Made by a program: the position numbers and the translations under genes. The notes below the pieces were generated by a model. The model ran no database searches. It had not been told where the DNA came from and saw only the letters and a list, made by a program, of their open reading frames with translations. A DNA stretch of 64,000 bases, taken from Natronobacillus azotifigens. Its GTDB lineage: Bacteria > Bacillota > Bacilli > Bacillales > Amphibacillaceae. Positions 38,210 to 48,931 of the stretch are shown here, piece after piece (position 1 is the first letter of the stretch; each line of letters opens with the position of its first letter). Where the stretch lies: the NCBI RefSeq assembly GCF_026805325.1, contig NZ_JAPRAT010000019.1:1-64000 (forward strand). The letters are read 5' to 3'.

Positions 38210-41200
38210 CTATACATCTTTTTTTACATCTTCACGCTGTAAACTTTCTAAGGATTGCATAAAAGAAACCACGTGTTGGTACCGACTTGGATAGGTTTTC
38301 TTATCCCATTGAAACGTAATTTTTAATTTTTTATTATCTGTTCCTAATTGGATCATTCGACCAAACTTATTGGCAAAAGCAAATAATTTCTCTCCATCAA
38401 TCTGCTGACTAGCGACCTCATCAATGGTCGTCATAATTTTTTGTTTTGTTTCCTGAATTCGCTCGATCCGTTGTTGTTTTGCAACACATCTAATTTTCGT
38501 TGCTTCTATCAAATTAGAAACTTCCACTGGATAATCACCAAATCGATCGATCAGTTCTTCCTCAATATCTTCGACCATTTCCATGGAATCTGCTGATTTA
38601 AACCGTTTATACATGGTAATTTTCTGTTTGCCGTCCGAGATGTACTGGTCTGGTATATAAGCGTCCATCGTTAAGTTTAACTCTGGATCATATGAATAAT
38701 CCTCTTGATCGCCCGTCTTATCTTTTCTTTTTTCGATTGCTTCCTTTAACATTTCTGAATAAAGATCAAACCCAACAGAATCAATAAATCCATGTTGTTG
38801 GGCACCCAAAATATTTCCTGCACCACGAATGGACAAGTCACGCATCGCAATTTTAAACCCAGATCCTAGTTCGGTAAATTCTTTAATTGCTTGCAACCTT
38901 TTTTCTGCTACCTCTGTCAGCACTTTATCTTTTTGATAGGTGAAATACGCGTATGCAATCCGATTACTTCTTCCAACACGTCCACGTAATTGATACAACT
39001 GACTAAGCCCCATACGATCAGCACTGTCCACAATTAACGTGTTCACATTTGGAATATCTACACCGGTCTCAATAATTGTTGTGCTCACTAAGACATCAAA
39101 CTCTCCAGCCAAGAAACCTAGCATGACATTTTCCAGTTCCGCTTCATTCATTTGGCCATGAGCTACTGCAACACGAGCACCTTCTACAAGCATTTGAATT
39201 TCCTGTGCTTTTTGTTCAATAGTCTCCACACGATTATACAAAAAGAAAACTTGTCCTCCGCGTCCCATCTCTCGTTCAATCGCTTCACGTAAGAACATCG
39301 GATTGTACTCCACTACATAAGTTTGAATCGGAAACCGATTTGCGGGTGGCGTTTCAATTACCGATAAATCTCGCACACCCAACATTGACATATGCAATGT
39401 TCTTGGAATGGGTGTTGCTGTCAACGTTAAAACATCAACATTTGTTTTTAATTGTTTAATTTTTTCTTTGTGTTTAACCCCAAAACGTTGTTCTTCATCA
39501 ACAATTAATAAACCTAAATCTTTATATTTTATGTCTTTTGATAAAAGACGGTGAGTTCCTATTACTAGATCGACCAATCCATTAGCTAAACCTTTGAGTG
39601 TCTCTGTTTGTTGCTTTTTCGATCTAAATCTACTTAATAAACCAACCTGAATCGGATATTCTTGAAACCTTTCGATGATCGTTTCATAATGTTGTTGAGC
39701 TAATATCGTCGTCGGAACTAAAATAGTTACCTGCTTTCCATCGATAATTGCTTTAAATGCCGCACGAATTGCTACTTCTGTTTTTCCATAGCCGACATCA
39801 CCACACAGTAAGCGATCCATCGGACGAATCCGTTGCATGTCCTGCTTTATCTCTTCAATACAACGCAACTGATCTTCTGTTTCTTGATAAGCAAATGCAT
39901 CTTCAAACTCCCGTTGCATTAGACTATCTTTACTAAACGCATATCCTTTCGAAGCTTCTCTCTCTGCATACAATTCAATTAAATCATCGGCGATATCTTC
40001 AACTTTTGACTGGACTTTACTTTTTACTTTCTTCCACTCACTACCGCCTAATTTATATAATTTCGGCTCTTTACCTTCTGAACCAACATACTTTTGAACC
40101 AAATCTATTTGATCAATCGGGACAAATAATTTATCGTCTCCATTATATTTTAATAATATAAAATCTTTATGAATATTGTTGACCTCTAACGTTTCAATCC
40201 CAACAAATTTACCAATTCCATGATTGACATGAACTACATAGTCGCCAATTTTTAATTCTTGGTAGTTTTTGATTCTTTCCGCGTTAGAAATTTTGTGTTT
40301 TTTCCGTTTTAGTCGTGTTGTTTTTGTTTTAAATAGTTCACTTTCTGTCAAAACAGCCAATTTATGCATAGGTAATTCAAAGCCTGTAGTTAAATGGCCT
40401 ACCATAACCATTGGTTGCTTAGTTGGTAACTCAACAGAATCATCTGCTAAATCCGCTTCAATGTGATAATCTTCTAAAACGCCCTGAACCTTCTCCGCAC
40501 GCTGAGGATTCGGAGCCATAACCACAACAGAATAATCTCCTTTTTCCCAGCGCTTCATTTCTGTTTGTAAAAGATTCATCTGTCCATGAAACTGTTGCAT
40601 CGCACGACTAGAAATATTGACAATGTTTTGTGGAGCTGTGTTTGGAATGTGACGCAAGAAAACGGATAAATATATTTTTGGTTGCTGCATCTTATTCCAG
40701 ATGGTATGCCAATCAAAAGAAAGTTCCAAGTCACGAACAATTTTTTGATCTGCTAACATCACTTGAAGCCAATCCGCTTCTTCTTCATCCAAGTGATTGG
40801 CAGTTTCTTGAATACGAGCCATTTCGTCTAAAACGATAAACCCATTTTTCGGCAAATAGTCTAGCAAACTAGTAGGATCTTCATAGAAATAAGTATTATA
40901 TTTATGCATCTCTTGAAAGCGTTCATGGGACCTTAGTCGATCCAGATCATAATTGATTTGCTCAACTAATTTCGTTTTGGCTTCTGTCTGCTTCATTTTT
41001 TTCAAACTACTAGCTAATGCTTGTTCCAGTTTGTCAACTGCCCGGTCCATATCTTCATTTGATAATAACAGTTCAGTAGCGGGTTGTATTGTTATCTCTG
41101 TAATTTTTTTCAAAGAACGTTGTGACTCTACATCAAAATATCGAATCGAATCAACCTCATTATCAAATAGTTCAACCCGAACTGGATTGTCCTCTGTGAT

Positions 41201-41755
41201 AGGATACATATCAATGATTCCACCACGCATACTAAATTCTCCAGGACTAGCTACCATATCAACACGCTCATATCCCATTTCTACAAGAGAGGTAATGTAT
41301 TCGGTTATCTCTATTTCTTGTGCTACTTTAAATAATAACTGGTGATCATTCCAATATTCTTTTGGCGGTAAGATACGCTTTAAGGCTGCTACTGGTGCAA
41401 TAAGCACACCATTATCTTGCTTAGACCATTCGGTTAATGCTGTGATCCGTTGTGCCCGTAATTCAGGACTAGCAATTGCTACTTCGGCTGCCATCAGTTC
41501 ATTAACAGGATATAAATGAATATTATCAGAGTTCGATAATTCAACTAAATCATCATATAATTGTTGCGCTTGTGTTAATTGATGCGTGATCAGTAGTGCT
41601 GGTTGATGTGCAGACTGTTGCAGGATCGAAATCAAAACACTTCGTGTAGATCCAGATAGTCCTGTTACAATTTGCTCTTGTAAACCTGATGATATACCGG
41701 TAATAACCGACTGAACATCATCATGTTTCGATAAAAACGAACTAATTCCTCTCAT
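38210..41755 (-). CDS. mfd: transcription-repair coupling factor
   Basis: Mfd removes RNA polymerase stalled at DNA damage and recruits UvrA. The 1181-residue protein has a UvrB-like N-terminal region and an RNA polymerase-interacting domain (LKIGDYVVHVNHGIGKFVGIE, about residue 495). A RecG-like translocase follows, with Walker A GDVGYGKTEVA near residue 655 and the DEEQ box. A C-terminal TRG/D7 region completes it. Full length and intact. Confidence 0.97.
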   Translation of the reverse strand: MRGISSFLSKHDDVQSVITGISSGLQEQIVTGLSGSTRSVLISILQQSAHQPALLITHQLTQAQQLYDDLVELSNSDNIHLYPVNELMAAEVAIASPELRAQRITALTEWSKQDNGVLIAPVAALKRILPPKEYWNDHQLLFKVAQEIEITEYITSLVEMGYERVDMVASPGEFSMRGGIIDMYPITEDNPVRVELFDNEVDSIRYFDVESQRSLKKITEITIQPATELLLSNEDMDRAVDKLEQALASSLKKMKQTEAKTKLVEQINYDLDRLRSHERFQEMHKYNTYFYEDPTSLLDYLPKNGFIVLDEMARIQETANHLDEEEADWLQVMLADQKIVRDLELSFDWHTIWNKMQQPKIYLSVFLRHIPNTAPQNIVNISSRAMQQFHGQMNLLQTEMKRWEKGDYSVVVMAPNPQRAEKVQGVLEDYHIEADLADDSVELPTKQPMVMVGHLTTGFELPMHKLAVLTESELFKTKTTRLKRKKHKISNAERIKNYQELKIGDYVVHVNHGIGKFVGIETLEVNNIHKDFILLKYNGDDKLFVPIDQIDLVQKYVGSEGKEPKLYKLGGSEWKKVKSKVQSKVEDIADDLIELYAEREASKGYAFSKDSLMQREFEDAFAYQETEDQLRCIEEIKQDMQRIRPMDRLLCGDVGYGKTEVAIRAAFKAIIDGKQVTILVPTTILAQQHYETIIERFQEYPIQVGLLSRFRSKKQQTETLKGLANGLVDLVIGTHRLLSKDIKYKDLGLLIVDEEQRFGVKHKEKIKQLKTNVDVLTLTATPIPRTLHMSMLGVRDLSVIETPPANRFPIQTYVVEYNPMFLREAIEREMGRGGQVFFLYNRVETIEQKAQEIQMLVEGARVAVAHGQMNEAELENVMLGFLAGEFDVLVSTTIIETGVDIPNVNTLIVDSADRMGLSQLYQLRGRVGRSNRIAYAYFTYQKDKVLTEVAEKRLQAIKEFTELGSGFKIAMRDLSIRGAGNILGAQQHGFIDSVGFDLYSEMLKEAIEKRKDKTGDQEDYSYDPELNLTMDAYIPDQYISDGKQKITMYKRFKSADSMEMVEDIEEELIDRFGDYPVEVSNLIEATKIRCVAKQQRIERIQETKQKIMTTIDEVASQQIDGEKLFAFANKFGRMIQLGTDNKKLKITFQWDKKTYPSRYQHVVSFMQSLESLQREDVKKDV

Positions 41756-41939
41756 CTATTTCCCCCCATAATAAGTACGGCTATATTGATCCGGATGAAC
41801 ATCCGTATGACTCCCTCTGATTAAAGCTTTACTTTATTAGATGTACGCTTTTATTTTCATTGGATTTAAAATGATAACGTTATTCATATATATGTTAAAC
41901 AAATACATAGTTGCATGAAAGGGCCTACATACGTGCAAA

Positions 41940-41974
41940 AACGCCTTGGTTTCGAAAAACCAAAGCTAATTCTT
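41940..41974 (-). terminator. terminator after fin
   Basis: On the minus strand CTTTGGTTT pairs with AAACCAAGG around TTCG, then GCGTTTTTG follows. Confidence 0.65.
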
Positions 41975-41989
41975 TGTTATTCCTATGAT

Positions 41990-42220
41990 TCATTGAATAA
42001 AGTAATCTAGTTCATGATAATTAGGGTTTTCTTGTAACGCGGTTTCACAATTTTCGCAGATTACACGAATTTCAACATCCCCATTGGCTGACGTTTGGAT
42101 CATTTCTGTACGCTCTTCTACGGTTAGGCGCTCCCAACCTAATTGATCAAAACTTACTTCATCCGTTCTCAACGTACCAATGTTTTGCTCACAATGTCTA
42201 CATTTATAGATAATATTCAT
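41990..42220 (-). CDS. fin: anti-sigma-F factor Fin
   Basis: Fin inhibits sigma-F in the forespore and helps the switch to sigma-G. The 76-residue protein, the same length as in B. subtilis (YabK), carries two cysteine pairs, CRHC near the N-terminus and CENC near residue 58, which form a zinc ribbon. It lies between pth and mfd, the conserved place. Confidence 0.92.
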   Translation of the reverse strand: MNIIYKCRHCEQNIGTLRTDEVSFDQLGWERLTVEERTEMIQTSANGDVEIRVICENCETALQENPNYHELDYFIQ

Positions 42221-42292
42221 CTTTTGGCCTCCAACTTCAACACTTATCCATAGTATTTCCGCTGGGGACTACTTTATACACCAAAAAGATTT

Positions 42293-42853
42293 CTATTTGT
42301 TATACTCGTTCATCACTTCCAAAAAGGGTTGGCTCATCCAGGCTTCACAAGCGTTGGCAGCCTGGTCAACTGCCTCTTCAATCATTGGTAATTGTTCTTT
42401 ATCGAACTTACCAAGTACATGGTCGGTTACGGTCATATGAGGAGCTGGACGATCAATCCCGATCCGTAATCGATTAAATGATTTTGACCCAAGTTGGTCA
42501 ATAATAGAGCGAATACCATTATGACCTCCATGGCCTCCTTTTTGACGCAATCGAATCTTACCTGTAGGTAAATCTAAATCATCATAAATAACTAAAATAT
42601 CTTCTGGTGCTAGTTCATAAAAATCCATTAATGGGCGAACAGACTCACCGGATAAGTTCATATACGTTAGAGGTTCTAGTAAGATTATCTTTTCTTGATT
42701 TACTATTTCTAATGTATATTCCCCTTGGAATTTTTGCTTATTTAATGTCCAACCATTTCTCTTGGCTACTTCTTCAATGACCCAAAAACCAATATTGTGG
42801 CGTGTTTGTTTATATTTTCGTCCCGGGTTTCCTAACCCTACTATACATTTCAT
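42293..42853 (-). CDS. pth: peptidyl-tRNA hydrolase
   Basis: Pth releases tRNA from peptidyl-tRNA drop-off products. The 186-residue protein starts MKCIVGLGNPGRKYKQTRHN, with the catalytic histidine in TRHNIGF, and contains YDDLDLPTGKIRLRQKGGHGGHNG. I chose the ATG at 42853, after GATGGGA, because the longer frame adds nine residues not found in the family. It follows ctc by about 120 bp. Confidence 0.95.
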   Translation of the reverse strand: MKCIVGLGNPGRKYKQTRHNIGFWVIEEVAKRNGWTLNKQKFQGEYTLEIVNQEKIILLEPLTYMNLSGESVRPLMDFYELAPEDILVIYDDLDLPTGKIRLRQKGGHGGHNGIRSIIDQLGSKSFNRLRIGIDRPAPHMTVTDHVLGKFDKEQLPMIEEAVDQAANACEAWMSQPFLEVMNEYNK

Positions 42854-42928
42854 AACTGTCCCATCTTTCTCTCCACACACTTAATCCCCACGCTAGTGCA
42901 GAGCAATGTAAGTAATAAATCTTTGTTT

Positions 42929-42975
42929 TTAATTTGAAAAGCTTGGACTGGTTAAGCCCAAGCTTGGTGTTTTCT
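42929..42975 (-). terminator. terminator of ctc
   Basis: Minus-strand AAGCTTGGGCTTAACC pairs imperfectly with GGACTGGTTAAGCCCAAGCTT-type sequence: CCAAGCTTGGGCTTAA (from 42951-42968) and CAAGCTTTTC (42935-42947) form a short stem with T-rich flank. Overlapping pairings make the exact stem uncertain. Confidence 0.35.
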
Positions 42976-43610
42976 TATTCTTCGTCTTGTTCGCCTTTTT
43001 GATCAACTAGCTCTGGTTCAGCATCTTCTTCGTCTGCCGTAGTTTCTTCTTCTGGTTCTGCTACGTCCGGTGCTGAAACAGTAACAATTGTCGTATTTTC
43101 ATCTTCTAGTATTTCAAAAGCTTTTCCTTCTTTTAAGTCAGAAACCATGATGGTATCTCCAATATCTAATTTAGATACATCAACTAAGATCTCTTCAGGA
43201 ATATCTGCTGGTTTTGCTCGTACTGCTAATTCATATAGTGGCTGTTGTAAGACACCGCCATCTTTTGATCCTGGTGCTTCACCATCTAAATGAATTGGTA
43301 CAGAAACATCCATTTCTTGAGACATATTCACGACATAAAAGTCTGCATGGATCAATTGATCTTTAATCGGTTCCACTTGATATTCGTGTAGCATTACGTC
43401 TACTGTGTCTCCATCAACTTCTAAAGAGATAATCGCGTTTCTACCTTCATCACGTACAGTTTTCAACAGATCTACACTATTAACAGATACCGTTACAGGT
43501 TCATTTTTCGCACCATATACAACAGCTGGAATTTGTCCTTTATCTCGAATTTGTTTTGTACTTGATTTCTTTAAATTTTCTCGTCGATTTGCTTTTAGTT
43601 TAACTGCCAA
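42975..43610 (-). CDS. ctc: 50S ribosomal protein L25/general stress protein Ctc
   Basis: Ctc is the long form of L25 that binds 5S rRNA. The 211-residue protein has the L25 domain at the N-terminus (KSSTKQIRDKGQIPAVVYGA), the TL5-type C-terminal domain and an acidic Glu/Asp tail of about 30 residues. I start at the TTG at 43610, nine bases after GGAGG; an upstream TTG would sit on top of the ribosome site. A sigma-B-like promoter precedes it. Confidence 0.94.
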   Translation of the reverse strand: MAVKLKANRRENLKKSSTKQIRDKGQIPAVVYGAKNEPVTVSVNSVDLLKTVRDEGRNAIISLEVDGDTVDVMLHEYQVEPIKDQLIHADFYVVNMSQEMDVSVPIHLDGEAPGSKDGGVLQQPLYELAVRAKPADIPEEILVDVSKLDIGDTIMVSDLKEGKAFEILEDENTTIVTVSAPDVAEPEEETTADEEDAEPELVDQKGEQDEE

Positions 43611-43661
43611 GTTCCTCAACCTCCAATATTTTTCATAAAAGTAAATATACTAATGGTTACA

Positions 43662-43687
43662 ATTCCCTAACATCAAACTTGCTAAAC
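43662..43687 (-). promoter_or_regulatory. sigma-B-like promoter of ctc
   Basis: GTTTAG (43682-43687) and GGGAAT (43662-43667), 14 bases apart, fit the sigma-B consensus GTTTaa-N12-15-GGGtAt with small deviations. In B. subtilis ctc is a classic sigma-B gene. Confidence 0.5.
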
Positions 43688-43700
43688 CTATTTTTTTAAA

Positions 43701-44654
43701 TTAATCAAATAAAACACTAACAGAAAGTTCTTCATGCACCCGAATAATTGCTTCACTAATTAGCGGGGCCACCGATAAAGAGACTACTTTATCAATTTGT
43801 TTTTCTTCCGGTAACACAATAGAATTGGTAACAACTAACTCCTTAATTGGCGAGTGCTGAATACGATCCATCGCTGGTCCTGACAAGACCGGGTGGGTAC
43901 AGCACGCATAAACTTCGTTCGCCCCACTCTCGATTAACGCACTAGCTGCTAAAGTAATTGTTCCTGCTGTATCAATCATATCATCAATAAGAATCGCTGT
44001 CTTCCCTTTTACATTCCCAACAATATTCATTACTTCTGAAACATTTGGTTTTGGTCTGCGTTTATCGATAATCGCAATGGGTGCTTTTAATCGATCGGCT
44101 AGTTGTCTTGCTCTTGTTACACCACCATGATCAGGAGAAACTACTACGATATCATTTAAACCTTTTGCACTCCAGTAATCAGATAATAAAGGTACACCAA
44201 CTAATTGATCAACTGGTATATTAAAAAACCCTTGAATTTGTGGCGCATGTAAATCCAGTGAGATAACACGATGAGCACCAGCAACCTGCAACAAATCTGC
44301 TACCAATTTTGCAGTAATTGGTTCTCGTGCTCGTGCTTTACGATCCTGTCTAGCATATCCGTAGTATGGTATGACCACATTAATTGTTCTTGCTGATGCG
44401 CGTTTTAACGCATCGATCATGATCAGTAACTCCATCAAATGCTGGTTAACGGGAGCAGATGTTGACTGAACAACATAAATATCGCATCCACGAACACTTT
44501 CTTCAATATTAATTTGAATCTCTCCATCACTAAATGTTGTAACCGAACATTCTCCCAATGGAACTCCAATTTCTGCTGCGATTTGTGCTGCTAGATTCAC
44601 ATTTGAATTTAGCGTAAAAACTTTTAACGCCTCATCTTTATAACCCGTTGACAT
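43701..44654 (-). CDS. prs: ribose-phosphate pyrophosphokinase
   Basis: Prs makes PRPP from ribose 5-phosphate and ATP. The 317-residue protein contains the ATP loop and [20 protein letters not shown]. It also has the PRPP synthase signature [11 protein letters not shown] and the ribose-phosphate site [12 protein letters not shown]. It follows glmU by 21 bases, as in B. subtilis, and is probably cotranscribed with it. Confidence 0.97.
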   Translation of the reverse strand: MSTGYKDEALKVFTLNSNVNLAAQIAAEIGVPLGECSVTTFSDGEIQINIEESVRGCDIYVVQSTSAPVNQHLMELLIMIDALKRASARTINVVIPYYGYARQDRKARAREPITAKLVADLLQVAGAHRVISLDLHAPQIQGFFNIPVDQLVGVPLLSDYWSAKGLNDIVVVSPDHGGVTRARQLADRLKAPIAIIDKRRPKPNVSEVMNIVGNVKGKTAILIDDMIDTAGTITLAASALIESGANEVYACCTHPVLSGPAMDRIQHSPIKELVVTNSIVLPEEKQIDKVVSLSVAPLISEAIIRVHEELSVSVLFD

Positions 44655-44675
44655 CTAGTCAAACCTCCAATTAAT

Positions 44676-46052
44676 CTATTTTGAAAATTTATTTATCTTT
44701 TTTGCATAGAATGCTTTATTCTCTTGTTTCGCACGAGCAATCGATAACGCCTCTTCTGGCACATCTTTCGTAATGGTTGAACCTGCCGCAATAAGCGCAC
44801 CTTTGCCGACTGTAAGAGGAGCAATTAAGTTTGTGTTACAACCAATGAAGACCTCATCTTCAATTTTAGTTAGAAATTTATTTTTCCCATCATAATTAAC
44901 GGTAATCGTTCCACAGCCAACATTTACATTCTTACCAATTTCTGCATCTCCTATGTAGCTTAAATGAGATACTTTACTTTCTTCTTCTATTTTAGACTTT
45001 TTCACTTCAACAAAGTTTCCAACCTTCACCTGGTTACCGATATCAGAATCAGGTCTTATATGAGCATATGGACCAATCAAGACGTTTGAACCGATCATAC
45101 TATCATGAGCTACACTTTGCTTAATAGTAGTATTTTCCCCAATCCGACAAGAATGAATCTCTGTATGCGGTCCGATAATCGTATCCGAACCAATTTCTGT
45201 ATCACCTTTTATTATACATCCTGGTTCAATCACAACATCACTAGCCAACGTGACAGTTGGAGCAATATACGTATGGTCAGGGTCGACAATTGTTACTCCA
45301 TTACGCATATGAGCATGGTTAATACGCCTCTTCAACAATTTTTCTGCCGTAGCTAGTGCTAATCGATCATTTACACCGATCGTTTCGTCTGGATCATCTG
45401 TTTGATAAGCGGCTATTTTCTCTCCTTTTTGCTTCAGAATTTCCATAACATCCGGTAAGTAGTATTCACCTTGTGCATTATCATTAGAAACATGATGGAG
45501 TGCATCAAAAAGGAATTGGTTATCAAAACAATACGTACCTGTATTGATTTCATCCACCATCAATTGCTCTTGCGTAGCATCTTTATGCTCGACAATTTTT
45601 GCAACATCTCCGGATGCGTCACGAATAACACGACCATAGCCGGTTGGGTCCACAATTGTTGTCGTTAGTACAGTGGCTTTTGCTCCTGATTGTTGATGAT
45701 GATCAAATAATGATTGCAGTGTTGCTTGAGTTAGTAACGGTGTATCACCACAAACAACAATGGTGGTACCTTCTTTATTCCCAAGCAAAGGTTCTGCTTG
45801 TTTCACAGCATGACCTGTACCCAATTGTTCTTCTTGAATAACAAATTCGGAACGATTACCTAGTTGCTCTCGAACCTTCTCTGCACCAAAACCAACGACA
45901 GTAATTATTTTCTCTAACTGTAATTGCTGCAATTGATCAATCACATGTTGTACCATCGGACGTCCCATTACTGGGTGCAGCACTTTGTATAACTTGGACT
46001 TCATTCTCGTCCCTTGACCTGCTGCAAGTACAACAGCATATTTGTTTGTCAT
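44676..46052 (-). CDS. glmU: bifunctional GlcNAc-1-phosphate uridylyltransferase/acetyltransferase
   Basis: GlmU makes UDP-GlcNAc for cell wall synthesis. The 458-residue protein has the N-terminal uridylyltransferase motif [18 protein letters not shown]. Its C-terminal left-handed beta-helix acetyltransferase is visible as hexapeptide repeats from about residue 255 (for example [19 protein letters not shown]). Full length and intact. Confidence 0.97.
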   Translation of the reverse strand: MTNKYAVVLAAGQGTRMKSKLYKVLHPVMGRPMVQHVIDQLQQLQLEKIITVVGFGAEKVREQLGNRSEFVIQEEQLGTGHAVKQAEPLLGNKEGTTIVVCGDTPLLTQATLQSLFDHHQQSGAKATVLTTTIVDPTGYGRVIRDASGDVAKIVEHKDATQEQLMVDEINTGTYCFDNQFLFDALHHVSNDNAQGEYYLPDVMEILKQKGEKIAAYQTDDPDETIGVNDRLALATAEKLLKRRINHAHMRNGVTIVDPDHTYIAPTVTLASDVVIEPGCIIKGDTEIGSDTIIGPHTEIHSCRIGENTTIKQSVAHDSMIGSNVLIGPYAHIRPDSDIGNQVKVGNFVEVKKSKIEEESKVSHLSYIGDAEIGKNVNVGCGTITVNYDGKNKFLTKIEDEVFIGCNTNLIAPLTVGKGALIAAGSTITKDVPEEALSIARAKQENKAFYAKKINKFSK

Positions 46053-46297
46053 CCAGTTATCCCCCGTTCATTATGTAGCTATACTTTATGGAACTTTCTC
46101 CCAAAAACTCCGGAGATTTTATAGAAAATTCCTACTTAACTGTATTTCATCGATAATTTATACCCATCTAAGAATATATCTTAATTAACAGGTTATTTCA
46201 ACACTGGTTAAGAATAAATATCCGTTTTCCCGAACTAACAGTCTGTTTCGAAAAGTTATCTATAAATCTATGATTTTATATTTAAACAAAACAAAAA

Positions 46298-46330
46298 GCC
46301 TAACCGTATGGATTAGACTCTTGCTGCTGT
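46298..46330 (-). terminator. terminator of spoVG
   Basis: On the minus strand AGTCTAATCC pairs with GGTTAGGCT (one bulge) around a four-base loop, followed by five T residues. Confidence 0.75.
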
Positions 46331-46339
46331 GGATCGTGC

Positions 46340-46630
46340 TTAAGATACACCTGCACCTTCATATTCTATTTCCATCTCGCCAACTTGATGATACTGTTCT
46401 AATACAGCATCTTGAATCTTTCCTCGCATACTTGAGTTAATTGGATGTGCAATATCACGAAATTCACCATCAGGAGTCCGTTTTGACGGCATTGCTACAA
46501 ATAACCCACTGTTTCCATCAATCACTCGAATATCATGAATAACAAATTCCTGATCCAACGTAATAGAAGCAATTGCTCGCATTCTGCCTTCGGTATTCAC
46601 GCGGCGTAATCTTACGTCTGTAACTTCCAT
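46340..46630 (-). CDS. spoVG: RNA-binding regulator SpoVG
   Basis: SpoVG is a small nucleic-acid-binding protein affecting septation and spore cortex. I start at 46630 ([20 protein letters not shown], preceded by GGTGGTG), giving 96 residues. The core [24 protein letters not shown] is strongly conserved. In B. subtilis, yabJ lies between purR and spoVG; here only a promoter is present in that gap. Confidence 0.96.
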   Translation of the reverse strand: MEVTDVRLRRVNTEGRMRAIASITLDQEFVIHDIRVIDGNSGLFVAMPSKRTPDGEFRDIAHPINSSMRGKIQDAVLEQYHQVGEMEIEYEGAGVS

Positions 46631-46665
46631 TATGTTCACCACCTTTTCCCATTCTTATTAAAGAT

Positions 46666-46694
46666 AAATTCAACAAAAAAAGTTTAAATCCTTC
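46666..46694 (-). promoter_or_regulatory. sigma-H promoter of spoVG
   Basis: GAAGGATTT (46686-46694) and GTTGAATTT (46666-46674), 11 bases apart, match the sigma-H consensus RnAGGAwww-N11-12-RnnGAATww at every defined position. spoVG is a known sigma-H gene in B. subtilis. Confidence 0.8.
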
Positions 46695-46811
46695 TTTTTT
46701 TCATATATTTTGAAAAAATCTTTTTCAAACTGGGAAAAACGTATAATTAATGGTAATTTACATTTATTTTATAAAAATATCAATTACTACGTACTTATTC
46801 ACCAAGTTGTT

Positions 46812-47624
46812 TTATTTGAAATAATTTCCTTTCTTAACTTCAATACGCTTATTTCGAACATCGAAATTTGAGATTTGAACAAGCGACGTATATTGATCAA
46901 CAACCCGATCCTCTTCTTCATCTTCCGCTTCTGCCAATACACCGATCGCTGCAACATTGACGTCGAATTCTCTTAATAAACTTTTCATCCCATCTATGGT
47001 CCCGCCTGCCTTCATGAAATCATCAATAATACAAACCGTGGTTCCTTGTTCTAAACTTCGCTTTGTTAATACCATCGATTGAATCTTTCTTGAAGAACCC
47101 GAAACATAATTAATACTAACAGTCGAACCTTCCGTTATCTTTGGATCACGCCGCACAATAACAACTGGGACATTGAGAAAAGAGGCTACAGCATAAGCAA
47201 TCGGGATCCCTTTGGTAGCTACAGTCACAACAGCTTCAATACCTAACGATGCAAAATTGGACGCAAACAACCTTCCTATCGTCCGAACCGTGTTTGGTTC
47301 TCCTAGTATATCGCTCATAAATAAATAGCCACCAGGTAATATCCGTTCTGGATCTTCCAAGCGACGACACAATTGCTCAACAAAGGCTTCACTACTTTCC
47401 TCGTTGAATTGAGGAATATACCTTACTCCTCCTGCTGCACCGGAAATCGACTCTAAATAGCCAATACCTTCTTGTTGAAACATTTGATTCATAATCGTTA
47501 GATCTTCACTAATAGAAGATTTAGCTGCATTAAATCGCTCTGAAAAATATGGTAACGAAATTAGCTGCATAGGATTTTCCAATATATATTGAGTCATTCC
47601 GATAAGTCGATCGCTTCTTTTCAT
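46812..47624 (-). CDS. purR: purine operon repressor
   Basis: PurR represses purine synthesis genes and is relieved by PRPP. The 270-residue protein has an N-terminal winged helix (RSDRLIGMTQYILENPMQLI) and a C-terminal phosphoribosyltransferase-like domain with the PRPP motif VCIIDDFMKAGGTIDGM. It follows ispE by about 60 bp. No PurBox search was done. Confidence 0.96.
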   Translation of the reverse strand: MKRSDRLIGMTQYILENPMQLISLPYFSERFNAAKSSISEDLTIMNQMFQQEGIGYLESISGAAGGVRYIPQFNEESSEAFVEQLCRRLEDPERILPGGYLFMSDILGEPNTVRTIGRLFASNFASLGIEAVVTVATKGIPIAYAVASFLNVPVVIVRRDPKITEGSTVSINYVSGSSRKIQSMVLTKRSLEQGTTVCIIDDFMKAGGTIDGMKSLLREFDVNVAAIGVLAEAEDEEEDRVVDQYTSLVQISNFDVRNKRIEVKKGNYFK

Positions 47625-47682
47625 CTCAACACCCCAAAAACCGAATATTTTTCAATAAATATAACATTTTATCCGTGTTTAA

Positions 47683-48549
47683 TCAAGTTTCTGAGGGGGT
47701 TCCTAGCATTCGAACCACATAAACTTCATGACAAAATCCGCGTAAACTATTATAGATTCGATCTGCTCTACTTTCTTGTTGGGTTAAAGAATAAACTGTT
47801 GGTCCACTCCCGCTCATCAAAACCGCATCCGCTCCTGAAGTGACCATCAACTCTTTTATTTGTTGCACCTCTGGATGCCCCTTAAGCGTTACTGTTTCTA
47901 AAACGTTCCCTATACTCCGGGTCATTTTTTCGTAATCATTTGTTTTAATCGCATCAATCATATCTCTCGTTTTCGGGTGTTCAATTTGATCAAGATTAAG
48001 TTGTTTATATACCGTTTGTGTAGAGACACCTAGAATCGGTTTAGCCAAAACCACCCAACAGGAGGGCGGTGCCGGTAATTCCGTTATCTTCTCTCCACGT
48101 CCTGCTGCTACAGCAGTTGAATTATAGACACAAAAAGATACGTCTGATCCAATTTTAGCACCGAGATCAGCCAATTCTTTTCTAGGTATATGCAAAGACC
48201 ACAGACGATTCAAACCTCTTAACGTTGCAGCAGCATCACTGCTTCCACCAGCTAAACCCGCTGCGACCGGAATATGTTTATCTATTTTTATCTTTACGCC
48301 TTTTTTAATCTGATACGTATCTTTTAGTAGGTTGGCGGCTCGATAAGCGAGATTTCTTTCATCATTCGGAACAAATCTACTTTCTGATTCAATCCTAATC
48401 TCGTCCGTTTCGAGTTCAATTAATTCAATTCGATCAGCTAGATCTACAGTAGTCATTACCATTTCAACCTCGTGGTAATCATCTGGTCTTTTATACAAAA
48501 CATCTAGCGTTAAATTTATTTTCGCAGGTGCTTTCTCAAAAACACGCAT
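47683..48549 (-). CDS. ispE: 4-diphosphocytidyl-2-C-methyl-D-erythritol kinase
   Basis: IspE is the ATP-dependent kinase of the MEP isoprenoid pathway. The 288-residue protein starts [20 protein letters not shown] (48549, after GAAGGTGAAGG). It has the GHMP kinase loop [15 protein letters not shown] and a C-terminal [11 protein letters not shown] motif. The frame stays open upstream to 48588 without a ribosome site. sspF, which lies between veg and ispE in B. subtilis, is absent. Confidence 0.96.
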   Translation of the reverse strand: MRVFEKAPAKINLTLDVLYKRPDDYHEVEMVMTTVDLADRIELIELETDEIRIESESRFVPNDERNLAYRAANLLKDTYQIKKGVKIKIDKHIPVAAGLAGGSSDAAATLRGLNRLWSLHIPRKELADLGAKIGSDVSFCVYNSTAVAAGRGEKITELPAPPSCWVVLAKPILGVSTQTVYKQLNLDQIEHPKTRDMIDAIKTNDYEKMTRSIGNVLETVTLKGHPEVQQIKELMVTSGADAVLMSGSGPTVYSLTQQESRADRIYNSLRGFCHEVYVVRMLGTPSET

Positions 48550-48910
48550 TCCTTCACCTTCTTTATCCTGTTTCGACCATTCAATCATAATACAAATATG
48601 ATAACATATTTATTTGTTAGATGAGACGCAAATTATGACTCGCTTATAAGTGATCTTCATAAAGCTACGAATTAGAATTAAGCAGATCCAGGCGACGAAG
48701 TTTTGAAAAGCGGAGAGTAGGCTTATACATAACCATACTGTTTTAGCGTTAAGAAAGGAAAGCAACCGTTATGCACTATATTTTATTCATTCAAAAAAAC
48801 AAACGACCCTCTCTATTTAATAAAAGAGCGGATCGTTTGTTTTTATTACTACTCGCACAATATACTTTTTCATTCTTTAAATACTTGCCATAAAGAATGG
48901 TATAAAAAAA
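48550..48910. other. ispE-veg intergenic region (sspF missing)
   Basis: No small acid-soluble protein gene like sspF is found in this gap. It holds a terminator at 48798-48842, the veg terminator's T-run at its end, and otherwise featureless AT-rich sequence. Confidence 0.7.
48798..48842. terminator. bidirectional hairpin between veg and ispE
   Basis: AAAAACAAACGA pairs with TCGTTTGTTTTT at the outer ends, with inner CTCT/AGAG pairing. T-runs follow on both strands. Confidence 0.65.
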
Positions 48911-48931
48911 AGCAGTAAATGCTTTACTGCT
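48903..48931 (-). terminator. terminator overlapping the veg stop
   Basis: AGCAGTAAA and TTTACTGCT form a perfect nine-pair stem with a three-base loop, followed on the minus strand by eight T residues. The veg stop codon lies inside the stem. Confidence 0.92.
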
